The notes under the pieces were generated by a model, which searched no databases, was not told the DNA's origin, and saw only the letters and a list, made by a program, of their open reading frames with translations. Below, piece by piece: positions 46,125 to 56,900 of a stretch of 64,000 nucleotides of DNA; position 1 is the first letter of the stretch, and every line of letters starts with the position of its first letter. The position numbers and the translations under genes are program-made. This stretch comes from Miscanthus floridulus (lineage: Eukaryota; Streptophyta; Magnoliopsida; Poales; Poaceae): NCBI RefSeq assembly GCF_019320115.1, contig NC_089584.1:77815260-77879259 (forward strand). The letters are read 5' to 3'.

Positions 46125-49100
46125 ATGGCGACCGGCGGGGGCACCGAGCAGGCGCCGGCGGAGGCCGAGCCGCTGGAGCTCGTGCTGTTCCAGGTCGCTG
46201 AGTGCTACGTCTACCTGGTTCGCCCCCTTGCCCTGCCTCCGACACTTTCTATTTCATTCATGGATAGTTGTAGTGGAGTAGTATCCTGTGCTCTGCCCAT
46301 GCCAGCACTCCTCTGCAGGTTTGGGCGGCAAAGTTCGTCTGAAGCGTGCTAATTAGGTTGTGGGTTTATGCGCAGATACCTCCGAGGAAGACGGCTGCCT
46401 CCTACAGGTGCACTTCTTGTCTCACCAAGGGTGTGGTAGTCGACTCGGTAGGATCTGGAATGCAATTCTTTATGCCTGGAATGCAGACACAGTTAGGAGT
46501 GGCTGTCAGTGCTATGTGCTAGTTTTCGATCTTAATAATATAAGACTTTGACTTGGCTAAGGGCTGTCACAGAAATTTAGGCATTTTCATGTTAAAATTA
46601 ATCCAGAAAAATAATAACAAATTTGTGATGACAAATATGTGCACGTGTGTGATTTTACTACTGCTCAGATTAGTAGCAAATATGTTCATAAACAACATAC
46701 TGATCATAGCGAAAATGAGATTGAATTTAACCAATTTGAGAATAGAGATGTACCCTGCGGAGGGACCCATGTTTAAAGCACCGGTGGCCACTCATGGTGA
46801 GTTGCTCGAAGTCACGGACCACGGTCGGTGCAGGAAGATGTACGTAGTGCAGTCCCTCGGACGTCCACCAGGAAGTAGATGATCCGAGGAAGAAGAAGAA
46901 GACGTACGTAGTGCAGTCCCTCGAACATTCACCGGGAAGTAGATGATCCGAGGAAGAAGAAGACGTCGGCAGTCACCAGGAAGAAGCGAGCAGTCGCGAA
47001 GACGCTCCCCAAAAACCTGATCGCCCGCACACCCGAGCAGATGCCACAGAACTCTCCCTGCGCGCAGAGGATCGGGACGGGGAAACTTAGAAGGCAACAC
47101 AGTAGTGAGAAGTGGAAAACACTAATTGACTATCTTAGGATTTTCCAAACTAGGAACTTCCAATGATAGTTCTATTGTTGTTATATCTTTTTCCAGGAGG
47201 ATTGATACATATATATATATATAGGGAGGAGAACTCCCTACCTCCACATCAACTAGCAATATGGTACTAATTGACGTTGCACCTTCCACCTCTACTCATG
47301 GACTTAAACAATAAAGCCCATTAAGGAACACATATATTGGGCCTTTGAGATTTATTAGAATTTCTTCATATGGATTTAGGGAATTTTATCCATATAAATT
47401 CTAACACGTTTCACCTATGCTTAGTTGCTTCCCACATTTGCTCAGAGACCATTGGAGTGGTTCATTTCATGATTGTGCTCATTCCTTCCTGATTCAGTAC
47501 AAGTTGGGACCAATTTGTTCCATGGAAATAACTGATTAAACTCGTGGTAAAATCCAGGGCGGATGAGTGGAATGTCAACAAATGGGCATGGGAAGGGGCG
47601 CTTAAGGTTGCCAGCAAGGGAGAGGAATGCATCATCAAACTGGAAGATAAGAACACGGGTATTATAGTTTTTAGTGCTTTTGGCCAATTTCCTTTTTCTT
47701 CATCACAACATTGATTCAGTGAATGTGTTTCAGGGGAGCTTTACGCCAGGGCATTTCTCAGAGAGGGTGAACCACATCCCGTGGAACCTGTAATTGATAG
47801 CAGCAGGTCTGTATCTAGCGCTGCCACAAAATATAATCCAATCTTATAATTAACTATGTGCCTTTGTATTTTCCACTGTCCATAAGAAAACTACTTGAAG
47901 ATTATAAGCAGAGCCTGACATGATTCTTGCTGCTTGAATATTTTTCTTGCAGATATTTTGTACTACGCGTTGAAGAGAATATAGGTGATGACTGTCTTTC
48001 TATTGTTTTCTTGAACACACAGAGAGCTCTGCCATTTCATTAATATAGAAGAAAAAAGTTTGTTAGTTCACAGGCCCTAACTGTCCATTAATAACATTAA
48101 CAATACGGCATATGTACCATGGCATAGTATAAACGACTCACTTAGGGATTACCTAAAGAAATCTGAACGCAATACTCAGAGATTTATTGCTTCAGCTCTA
48201 TACCATAAGGATCCTTCATTTGTCACAGCTTAAAAAACCTTGTTTGGTTCAGGAGACACTCCATTGATAAAACTAGACCAATCCTAAAAGGAATAGGTGG
48301 CTTTATTATATTAGTATTAAGAAGAAAATAAGAACTCAAATTTGCCTTAATGAGTTCTTGAACCTTAGGTGTTGTGGCCTTGTGGGCGTACATCCACACC
48401 CTCAGCCAGCTGAGCTAGGTCTTGAGGATCATAGCACTTGGTGCTTAATGTTGAATTGATGTGGCTACTTCTGTCTCATGTTGGGTAATATATTAGCATA
48501 ACAAATCTTATCGTCAACTTCAGGTGGGCGTCAGCGTCATGCTTTCATAGGTTTAGGCTTCCGGGAAAGACCTGAAGCATATGACTTCCAAGCTGCTCTA
48601 CATGATCATATGAAGTATCCTTCTGTTCATTAGAAACATGTTATGAACCATGTAATTTTCTTTTCCTGGGCGATTCCTCAATGACTAGGAGTTCTATGTG
48701 TGGAATTCTGGCCCCGTTCGCGTGCCCTTAAACCTGACTTAATCCGCTTCTTTTTTCATCCGGAGTAGTGTTTTCTCTCACAAATTTCTCCAGATTCATC
48801 CAGATTCCTCCAGATTCCTCCAAAATTCCTCGGCCCCGTTCGCTTGGAGGAATTTTGGATGAATCTGGAGGAATTTGGATGAATCTGGAGGAATTTGTGA
48901 GAGAAAACACTGCTCCGGATGAAAAAAGAAGCGGATTAAGCCGGGTTTAAGGGCACGCGAACGGGGCCAGAATTCCACACATAGAACTCCTATGGCGCCA
49001 TTGACCTTTGATTTTCGATTAGCAACTGTACATTATAGATTGTTGCCTGTTACCTTTCAACATTTGATTATTTGATCTTCTTCCCATGCATTCAGATCTT

Positions 49101-52100
49101 AGTTTATTTGGCAATCATGTTTTAATGTGAATTCTATGAAATATTTCTATATTTTTCACAAGGAATTCAGTTCATTTTCTGCGATAATCATTTTGTGATT
49201 ATGCTTCCAGTATCTTCTTTATATGATGCACTAGTTTTCTCTATGATTTGTTCTTCTCTTACATTATCAAAGATATTTAAACAAGAAGAAGGCTGCTGAA
49301 GAGATGGTTCAGCATTATGAGAAGCAATCATCAGTGGATTACAGCCTCAAAGAAGGGGAGACATTGGTTCTTCAGCTTAAAAATGTAAGTTTCCATCTAA
49401 AAGTTTTCTGGAAGAAAATGACATCACATCTGTCAAGGACCTCCGGTCCTCGGATAGCTGGACCTCGGCTACGTAATTCGTAGCCGCGATCCGTCTTCTC
49501 CGGCGAGGTTTTCCCCTCCGCCGCAGGCTTGGTTTTGTTGAGAGAGAGAGAGAGTTTAGGAGATAATAACTTGCTTAATCTCAAGTGTCACACCCTTACA
49601 AGATAAGTAGGCCGGCGGCCTAACAAACTTGGCAACAACCATTTGGAAATAAACTAATTTAGAAATAAACTCTCCTAAAATCAAGGCCATGCAAATCTAG
49701 CCACTTTCACCGGCCCTGCCTTCCTCCTGCGCGCTGCTCGCGCCTGCTGCGGATGCCCGGGCCGCGGCTCTCCTGATATCTCGGGCCCGCCGGCGACGTG
49801 CATATGTATGGCCCCACATGACATCTCCCCCCCCCTCGAGATCCAGCTCGTCCTCGAGCTGAAACGTTGGATACTTGCTGCGGAAATCATCGAGATCCTC
49901 CCAGGTAGCCGAGGAAGCCGGTTCACCGCGCCAGTGAACCAAGACCTGACGGACACCGCGCGCCAAGCGAGCTTGCTCGACCCGTGCCGGCTCTGGGACC
50001 ACCACGCCATGGTGGATGTCTGGTAGTGGTGGTGGAGCGGATGGAGGCGTGCCGACGAACTTCTTGAGGGTGCTCACATGAAACACGTCATGGATGCGAG
50101 CTTGCGGGGGTAGCTCGAGGCGCACGGCGACGTCGTTGATGAGTTGCACCACACGGTAGGGCCCCAGGTAGCGAGCTTTGAGCTTGCCTGTCGTAGATTG
50201 GGGCAGAGAGGACGGGGCGCGCTGACGAAGACGAAGAAGCGCCCAGTCACCCACTGTATATGAAACCGGCCGGTGACGCTTGTCGTAGTGGAGCTTCTGC
50301 GCTGCCTGCGCTTGTTCTAGCCGGTGACGGACGTCGGAGAGGAAGGCCTCACGCGCCTCCATGTCCCGAGCGACTGCCGCGACCCACGTCTCGCCAGGCT
50401 CATGAGCGGATGGTGGGCGGGTCCCGGCCATACACCACGCGGAACGGCGTCTCGTGCAGGGACGACTGGTAGGCGGTGTTGTAGATGTACTCGGCCCACG
50501 GCAGCCAGCGGAGCCATTGACGGGGACGATCGCCGGTGATGCAGCGCAGGTACATGACGATGACGCGGTTCGCGGCCTCCGTCTGCCCATCGGTCTGGGG
50601 ATGGAAAGCGGATGACATGCGCTGCTTGGTCCCGATGAGACGCATGAGCTCGCGCCAGAACGTTGAGGTGAACACCGGGTCGCGGTCGGACACCATGGAC
50701 TGCGGCACGCCGTGAAGGCGTACAATGTCGGTGAAGAACGCCTGTGCCACGGACTCGGCGGTGTATGGATGAGTGAGGGCAATGAAGTGGCAGTACTTGC
50801 TGAAGCGATCGACGACGGAGAGGATCACCGACTTCCCGTTAACACGGGGCAGCGCTTCGATGAAGTCGAGCCCAATATCCGCCCAGACGACTGTGGGGAT
50901 GGGCAGCGGCATGAGGAGCCCTGCCGGATTGAGGTGCCCCGACTTGTACCATTGACAAGTGACGCACACTCGTACAAAGTCCTGCACAAGACGACGCATG
51001 TTTGGAAAATGAAAGTCACGTCGAAGGCGGTGTAGAGTACGCTGGACGCCCTCATGGCCGTCGTCATGGACCGTCGAGATGATCTCCTGCAGGAGAGGGG
51101 AGGACGGTGGTATGTAGAGGCGCCCATCGTAGAGCACCATGCCGTCTGCCACGGTCCAGGGAGCCGCGCGTGACCCAGCACGGACTTCGTCGTGGATGGC
51201 CACCAGCGCGGGGTCGAGGGCCTAAGCGTGGCGAAGCCGGCCGATGAAGTCGAAGCGGGGCGCTGAGATCGCACGGAGACCGCCCGTGCCTTCCTCGTCG
51301 TCGCGGCGTGAAAGCGCGTCCGCCACCGTATTGGACGCCCCCGACTTGTACTCGACGGTGAAGTCGAAGCCGAGTAACTTCCCGACCCAGTGGTGCTGCG
51401 GAATGGTGGCGAGATGCTGGTCGAGAAGATACTTGAGACTGTAGTGGTCCGTCTTCACAAGGAAACGCCGTCCCCACAGGTACGGCCTCCAGTGCCTCAC
51501 CGCGAGGACCAGGCCGATGAGCTCCCGCTCATACGTGGCGAGGGAGCGATGCCAGGGCGCCACGGGCCGGCTGAAGTACGCGATCGGATGGCCCTCCTGT
51601 AGCAGTACAGCCCCAAAGCCATACGTAGAAGCGTCGCACTCGACGAGGAAGGGCTTGGTGAAGTCCGGCAAGGCCAAGACCGGAGCTGAAGTCACGGCCG
51701 CCTTGAGTGCGCTGAAGGCTGTCTCGGCGTCGGGATTCCACGCGAACCTCTCTTTTTTGAGGAGGGCCGTGAAGAGGGCCGCGATGGCGCCGTAGTTGTG
51801 TACGAATTTCCTGTAGTAGCCGGCCAACCCGAGGAAGCCGCGCACCGCGCGCGCCGAGCGGGGACGTGGCCAATCATGGATGGCCTGGACCTTGGCGCTC
51901 TGATACCAGGTTGTCAAGGACCTCCAGTCCTCGGATAGCTGGACCTCGGCTACGTAATTGGTAGCCGCGATCCGTCTTCTCCGGCGAGGTTTTCCCCTCC
52001 GCCGCAGGCTTGGTTTTGTTGAGAGAGAGAGAGAGTTTAGGAGATAATAACTTGCTTAATCTCAAGTGTCACACCCTTACAAGATAAGTAGGTCGGCGGC

Positions 52101-53124
52101 CTAACAAACTTGGCAACAACCATTTGGAAATAAACTAATTTAGAAATAAACTCTCCTAAAATCAAGGCCATGCAAATCTAGCCACTTTCACCGGCCCTGC
52201 CTTCCTCCTGCGCGCTGCTCGCGCCTGCTGCGGATGCCCGGGCCGCGGCTCTCCTGATATCTCGGGCCCGCCGGCGACGTGCATATGTATGGCCCCACAT
52301 GACACATCCTGTTGACGAGAGATTGTCTTCTAAGGTCTGCAGAGCTAGAATATTGGATGTGGTGCCGCATTAGGTGGATATGTTCATTGGATAGATTGCA
52401 ATAAACTTTTAGATCATGGGATCCTTGTCAAATCTGTGTCTAAGAAAAACATGGTCAATATATGACGTGTTTATCTAGAATATTTTCATGTAATTCCGTT
52501 TACGCATAGTTCCCATTAGATCTCTCTTATTTAAGCAACGCATGCTTGCATATCCATAGATATTTAAATTGAGGCTTTGAGCTACTCTTGCATAGGAACG
52601 TGAAAAAAAAATTGAGTGCTCCTGTACTGCATTGAAGGGTATTTGCAGTGATGTGCCAAATTTTGTGTAAATAAAGCGTTTATTCATAATTTTTGTAACA
52701 TGTGCATGCATCCCTTTTCATTCAACTTTTATATCTACATTTGTCTTTGTGTAATTGTTTCCTGAGTGTTTGGCTTTTCTTTTATTCTGTGCAGAAAGAA
52801 ACTGGCACCAAGACAAAATCGGCATTTTTTGAGCAAGGCCTAAACAAGCTCTCAGTGAACGAAAAGACAGACACCAAGGAGATCCCCGTCTCCCTTAAAC
52901 TCCCACCACCACCTTCGCCTGTCTCTCCAACGGATTCTGGAGTCGCTGCTTCGCCTTTCAAAGCAGAATTTCCTCCCCAAGAGCAACCAGCTGCTGAACC
53001 CATGAGCAGAACCAGCGCTCTCCCTTCCAAAGGTGAACCTGCTCCGGAGCTACCAGCTGCTGCAGAGAAGATGGAGCAAGAAACCGTGGACGACGACTTC
53101 GGGGACTTCCAGGCTGCTGGGTGA
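46125..53124 (+). CDS. NECAP-like protein (adaptin ear-binding coat-associated)
   Basis: Eight exons: 46125-46217, 46377-46408, 47558-47658, 47734-47806, 47953-47984, 48524-48614, 49273-49384 and 52795-53124. They total 864 coding bases, so 287 residues, with consistent phases and GT-AG introns. NECAPs bind AP-2/AP-1 adaptor ears and help clathrin-coated vesicle formation. The PHear (DUF1681) domain fills residues of about 16-170, with LVLFQVAECYVYL, WEGALKVASKGE, ARAFLREGEPHPVEP, RYFVLRVE, HAFIGLGFRERPEAYDF and QHYEKQSSVDYSLKEGE. The tail is Pro/Ala-rich and disordered and ends DDDFGDFQAAG. FGDF fits the FxDF type of adaptor-ear ligand. The start ATGGCG has the usual grass context. Introns carry several insertions, including element F in intron 7, yet all splice sites are intact, so the gene is probably active. 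Confidence 0.93.
46750..47406 (-). repeat. Probable Copia-type LTR remnant in NECAP intron 2
   Basis: The minus strand begins TGTTAGAATTTATATGG at 47406, like a Copia LTR start. An AT-rich part follows, then GC-rich sequence with a direct repeat of about 66 bp (about 46835-46966). The other end and the target duplication could not be fixed. Confidence 0.4.
48687..48991. repeat. Long inverted repeat (hairpin) in NECAP intron 6
   Basis: Two arms of 145 bp (48687-48831 and 48847-48991) are inverted copies with about 95 percent match around a 15-base loop. The arms contain GGCCCCGTTCGC termini known from grass MITEs. They also extend outward by about 24 bp of sequence (AGGAGTTCTATGTGTGG) mirrored on both sides. 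Identical short ORFs on both strands are a consequence of the symmetry. Confidence 0.9.
49431..49823 (-). repeat. 3' LTR of element F (393 bp)
   Basis: Plus-strand ends TGTCAAGGACC and CCACATGACA. It contains a GA dinucleotide run (about 49540). It differs from the other LTR at three single bases, all within otherwise identical sequence. Confidence 0.95.
49697..51203 (-). pseudogene. Integrase with chromodomain, element F
   Basis: The 51203-50400 block carries the zinc domain (HDDGHEGVQRT and CVTCQWYKS) and core motifs WADIGLDFIEALP, DRFSKYCHFIAL, SDRDPVFTSTFW and HPQTDGQTEAANR. Near 50400 two bases appear to be missing, and the protein continues in another frame to 49697. That part has EPGETWVAAVARD, VGDWALLRLRQR, YLGPYRVVQLINDVAVRLELP, IHDVFHVSTLKKF and a chromodomain-like end VLVHWRGEPASSATWEDLDDF. 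So integrase is whole in content but frameshifted once. Confidence 0.88.
49824..49836 (-). other. Polypurine tract of element F
   Basis: The minus strand reads AGGGGGGGGGAGA directly before the LTR start TGTCATGTGG. Confidence 0.85.
51222..51896 (-). pseudogene. RNase H region of element F, fused to the primer site
   Basis: It begins at KVQAIHDWPRP directly next to the primer site and continues [72 protein letters not shown] and VEYKSGASNTVADALSR. It runs in frame to a TAG at 51222-51224, where Q would fit (RHA-ALDPAL), then to the integrase block. There is no start codon of its own. Confidence 0.87.
51897..51908 (-). other. Primer binding site of element F
   Basis: The minus strand reads TGGTATCAGAGC, a perfect methionine-tRNA site, three bases inside the 5' LTR. 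Confidence 0.9.
51912..52304 (-). repeat. 5' LTR of element F (393 bp)
   Basis: Same length and ends as 49431-49823. Confidence 0.95.
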
Positions 53125-53378
53125 TATCATGTATCTTGTACATACAGAATGCTACTGAGACCACATTTTCATTTTTGGTTTATCTTCTTTCAATCAGTTG
53201 TGACTTCTGCTGGCACTCTCCCTGTATAGAGAGCTTCCATCTCAGCCTATATACAAATACATGGACAAACGTTGTACCTTTTGTTTTGACGTAACATGTC
53301 AGATTTTGTATTCGGGCCACAGAGATACAAAAATTCGCAGATCAACAGGGGTAGCAAGGAGGGCGAGAGGGGGCAAGA

Positions 53379-53650
53379 GGATGCCCCTTGTGAGGAGAGA
53401 GGAGGAAGAAAGGAAGAGGGGCTACCGCCCATGTCCCCGTAGACATGGAGGAAGAAAAAGCAAGAGGATGCCCCATGTCTCCGTTACTCCGTAGACAAGG
53501 AAGGAGGGAAGATAGAAAGCAAGAGGGGCTACCGCCCATGTCTCCGTAGACAAGAAGGAAGGAGGAAGAGAGAAAGCAAGAGGATGCCACATGTCTCCGT
53601 AGACAAGGAGGGAGGAGGAAGAGAGAAAGCAAGAGGGGCTACCTCCGGTC
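53379..53650. repeat. Purine-rich minisatellite, about 53-bp units
   Basis: The word GTAGACA recurs at 53439, 53491, 53546 and 53599, a period of 52 to 55 bases. Alternating units contain GAGGGGCTACC or GAGGATGCC, followed by CATGTCTCCGTAGACAAGG. It lies between the convergent ends of the NECAP-like gene and ATG7. No gene is seen between 53125 and 53984. Confidence 0.85.
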
Positions 53651-53984
53651 TTATGTAAGCAAGGCGAGCGTTACACCTTCAGTTATCAATACATACATCT
53701 CCAACTCTCAGAACCAACACCGAGCCAAGCAGAAATAAACATCGAACCAACTGAACTGACATCGAGCCAAACAGAAAATAAGCAGTATTTGGCTAGACTC
53801 TTTTTTGTGCGTTACAAGTATATAAAAGCTAGCAACGTGGCTGGATGTCAGAATTGTTTATAGGGTGGTTGCTTGATTGCTTCGCATTGTTGAGACGAGT
53901 CAATCCATGATTATGTCATCTCGCCATCTCTTGTATCAAATCGTAGGAAATGATATTTACAGTAGTCAAAACCATTGTAATATA

Positions 53985-56900
53985 TCAGACCTCGACGAAA
54001 TCGTCTTCGTCAGTTTCATCTACCCACTCGACCTGTGAGTAAGATGTGGATTTCATCAAGTCCGTGAGGCCGGTTAGGTCTTCCAAATAAGTTGGTTCAT
54101 TGATCACTTGCATCACAAAATCCATTCCTCTCCTCCGATATTCAGACAATACCTGTGATGTTTTTGCATGTAATCAAATAAGAGATCGGTAGCATAGCTG
54201 TCAGCAAACTTTAGTATCGTTTGCATTGTTGGAACTGGAAAAGGATGAAACTCACACGACAACAAACTCAGGCACTCCCAGAACTAAAACCGAAGCAACG
54301 CCAACACACGAGAGCAGACATATTTGTGGCTGGCGACGCATGCCTTTTCTCTGTATTCTCAGTTAAAAAGCAACAACCATGCTGCGTACTTGGCTCATAT
54401 GCCAGCTTACGTGCGCAAGGGAGCATGTATCAATTGCCCTGATCTATGCACACGCACGCACACTCCGCACCAGCGTACACCGCAATGACACGGTCCACTC
54501 ACGTCCCCTGATCAAACCACACCTCATAACGTGCCCAACTAACCATGCAGCAGCTAACTACTTGCTGCCAACTAAGCATGCAAGCAGCTAAATACTTGCT
54601 ACACTAAGCTTTTCAAATTTCAATAATGCCCCGGCCATTAGCTAGACGAGCTGCACACACGCTTCTGACTAGCACCAGCAAACAAGCTAACTTGTACATG
54701 CAACGAACATGAAGAGACTCTAAACTTACAAGACACAGATCCACTACTAACTCATATTTACTCATGCAGAGACTCTAAAACTTGCACAAGTCGCTGCAAG
54801 TGCTAACATGCATGTTGTGCAAGAGAAGAAAGTTTACATACCGCATTGGAACATGCCGTGCAATTACTCGAGGAATAGCCCAGCAGGGTTAATAAGTTGT
54901 ACTGCAATATTGATCCACGCATCTGGTGAGGTAATATACCATGCTGATTACCACTGCTTGTACCAGCAATCTCTCCTGGAGCATGTATCCTGCAACAGGT
55001 AGAAGTCTTTATCAGACTCCTTACTTTTTTTTCACTGGATGCAGTTAGCATCTTCCTTGGAAATGATAACACATGAAGTCATAGTATCGTTCCAGCTTCC
55101 TGGTGCCCAGTTGCTTACCCATCTGGATGATGTAACATTCTTGTGAAAAGGTCTGCGGCATGTCCAGATGCAATAGAGGCCAACCCAGGTCGTGTCACTG
55201 TACATTGTTGATCCAGTGTCCGATTGGATACTGACTGCATCAAACATAATGACATGATTGTAGTAGGTAACATATATATTAAAAGCAAAACAAGTATGAT
55301 TTCCAAAGCATGGAACATTACATCAACAGGAGCAATGACGTCATTGCAGAAATAACACCCCAGCCTTTGATGCCCAAGGGCATCCTCTGTGGACAGCATA
55401 TCTGTGGCAGTGGCCACATTGGAAGCTTCACAGCTTATGCCAGGACCAGACCCATGTCGCATGACAAGGTAACTATCATACCCTAATGCTGCAGTAATAG
55501 CAATCTGCAGTGCAGAGGGGCATTAGCATATAACACATTCCAAGGTCTACATTATTCAAGGATTCCTAGAGGATTCACCTTGTTTTCATTAGTGCAGAGG
55601 AGAGTTGGAAGCCACCTACTTTCTCTTGTGTCGGTCAACAAGAAGATAGCATCGTGAGAAGCCACTAATTCCTTAAGGCACTCGCAATCTTGGAGCACAC
55701 CAGCTTCTTCACCCAGAGACACAGGATGCCCAGGCATAGGTATTTCCATTTTAATGCCTTGTGCATCCTACATGAGCGCATGGCACATATTCATTAAGAT
55801 GAGAAAACAGTAAAAGAAAAAAGGAAGTAGTATAGCTTTAAGGGCGATGAAGTGAAGACTCACCACTGAAGGACATCTCTCTACTAGATGCCTAAGTATT
55901 GCCGTTGCTTTTGGAGCACCACGGTCATCAGAAGTATAGAGTGATTGTCTTGCTAAATTTGACACAACTACACGACCACTATCAACTATTGTTAGCTTCC
56001 GTACACCACAGTCCTGCAAAGTTGGTTTCCACCAGAGTGTATGAGTAGATGTTGTATTTTAACATAAAAGTAACATCATTCGCATTGTCTCAACATAGCA
56101 GGTCCCAAGCCCTAGTAAAGGAGGAGGGTTGTGATAGGCGTGGCGAGCCATCGTTAAATCTAGCCATTCTAATGGAGAATGGAGATTCGCAATACCGAGT
56201 CACTGACCATAAGAATGCGAGCAACATCACATCCAAGAGTTCCAGCACCCAATAGTAGACATCGGACATCAGAAATCTTGTCTGAATTTACAGAGATGCT
56301 GGCTGGTATTTTAGGACAAGTATCTGGCCTTTTCAAATCAGAAATGCCTGTAAAATCTTTCAGATATGTTGGATAGTTGATGGCCTGCATGACAAAATCC
56401 AATCCTCTTCTTCTATACTCTGACAATACCTGGAATGTTTAGCACGGAGTAACATTAGAAACCATAAAATTGTGAGAATGTAATGTCATGAGGTAGAATT
56501 TACTTACAGCAACAGAACATGCAGTACAATTGACCGAGGAATTGCTCAGCTCCATAGATAAACCACACTTTGGGAGTGATCCCCGTAGCTGATGCGGCAA
56601 TAGACCAAGCTGATGTTCTGTTTCCATACCAGCAGTATCGCCTGGAGCATGTATCCTGCAAAAGGGTATGATACTTATGGCACCACATGGTGGACTGAAT
56701 TTTTTTTTTTCAAACTTCCCTACTGATTAGCTTACTCAGGTCCGTAAAAAAGACTAATATTCACTATCAATGCTACACAAACATAAGTTGGACTCAGCAA
56801 TAATCTTTAAGGCATCTTACTCGTCAGGGTGATGTAGCATCCTAGCAAAGAGCTCCACTGTTTTGCCAGATGCAACTGAGGTAAGTCCAGGTAGTGTTTC

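Larger units (their letters stand above)
49431..52304 (-). mobile_element. Element F: young, internally deleted Ty3/gypsy element in NECAP intron 7
   Basis: Two 393-bp LTRs (49431-49823 and 51912-52304) with TGTCA/TGACA ends flank only 2088 bp. ACATC occurs at both borders (sharing the last LTR base), compatible with the target duplication. The LTRs differ at three sites, 99.2 percent identity. Inside, the primer site is followed directly by RNase H and integrase; gag, protease and RT are gone. It lies antisense to the host gene and leaves both splice sites of intron 7 intact. Confidence 0.93.

Noticed and set aside
46792..47100. 102-codon minus-strand ORF in NECAP intron 2
   Set aside because: It lies in a duplicated repeat-derived stretch of a probable LTR and shows no known protein motif.
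48728..48978. Three short ORFs on both strands with almost the same protein
   Set aside because: They mirror each other because of the palindrome; no gene signal.
53985..56429. Reading the second E1 module as a separate tandem ATG7 copy
   Set aside because: There is no N-terminal domain, start exon or stop codon between the modules, and exon 14 fuses both parts in one open exon with good splice sites on both sides.
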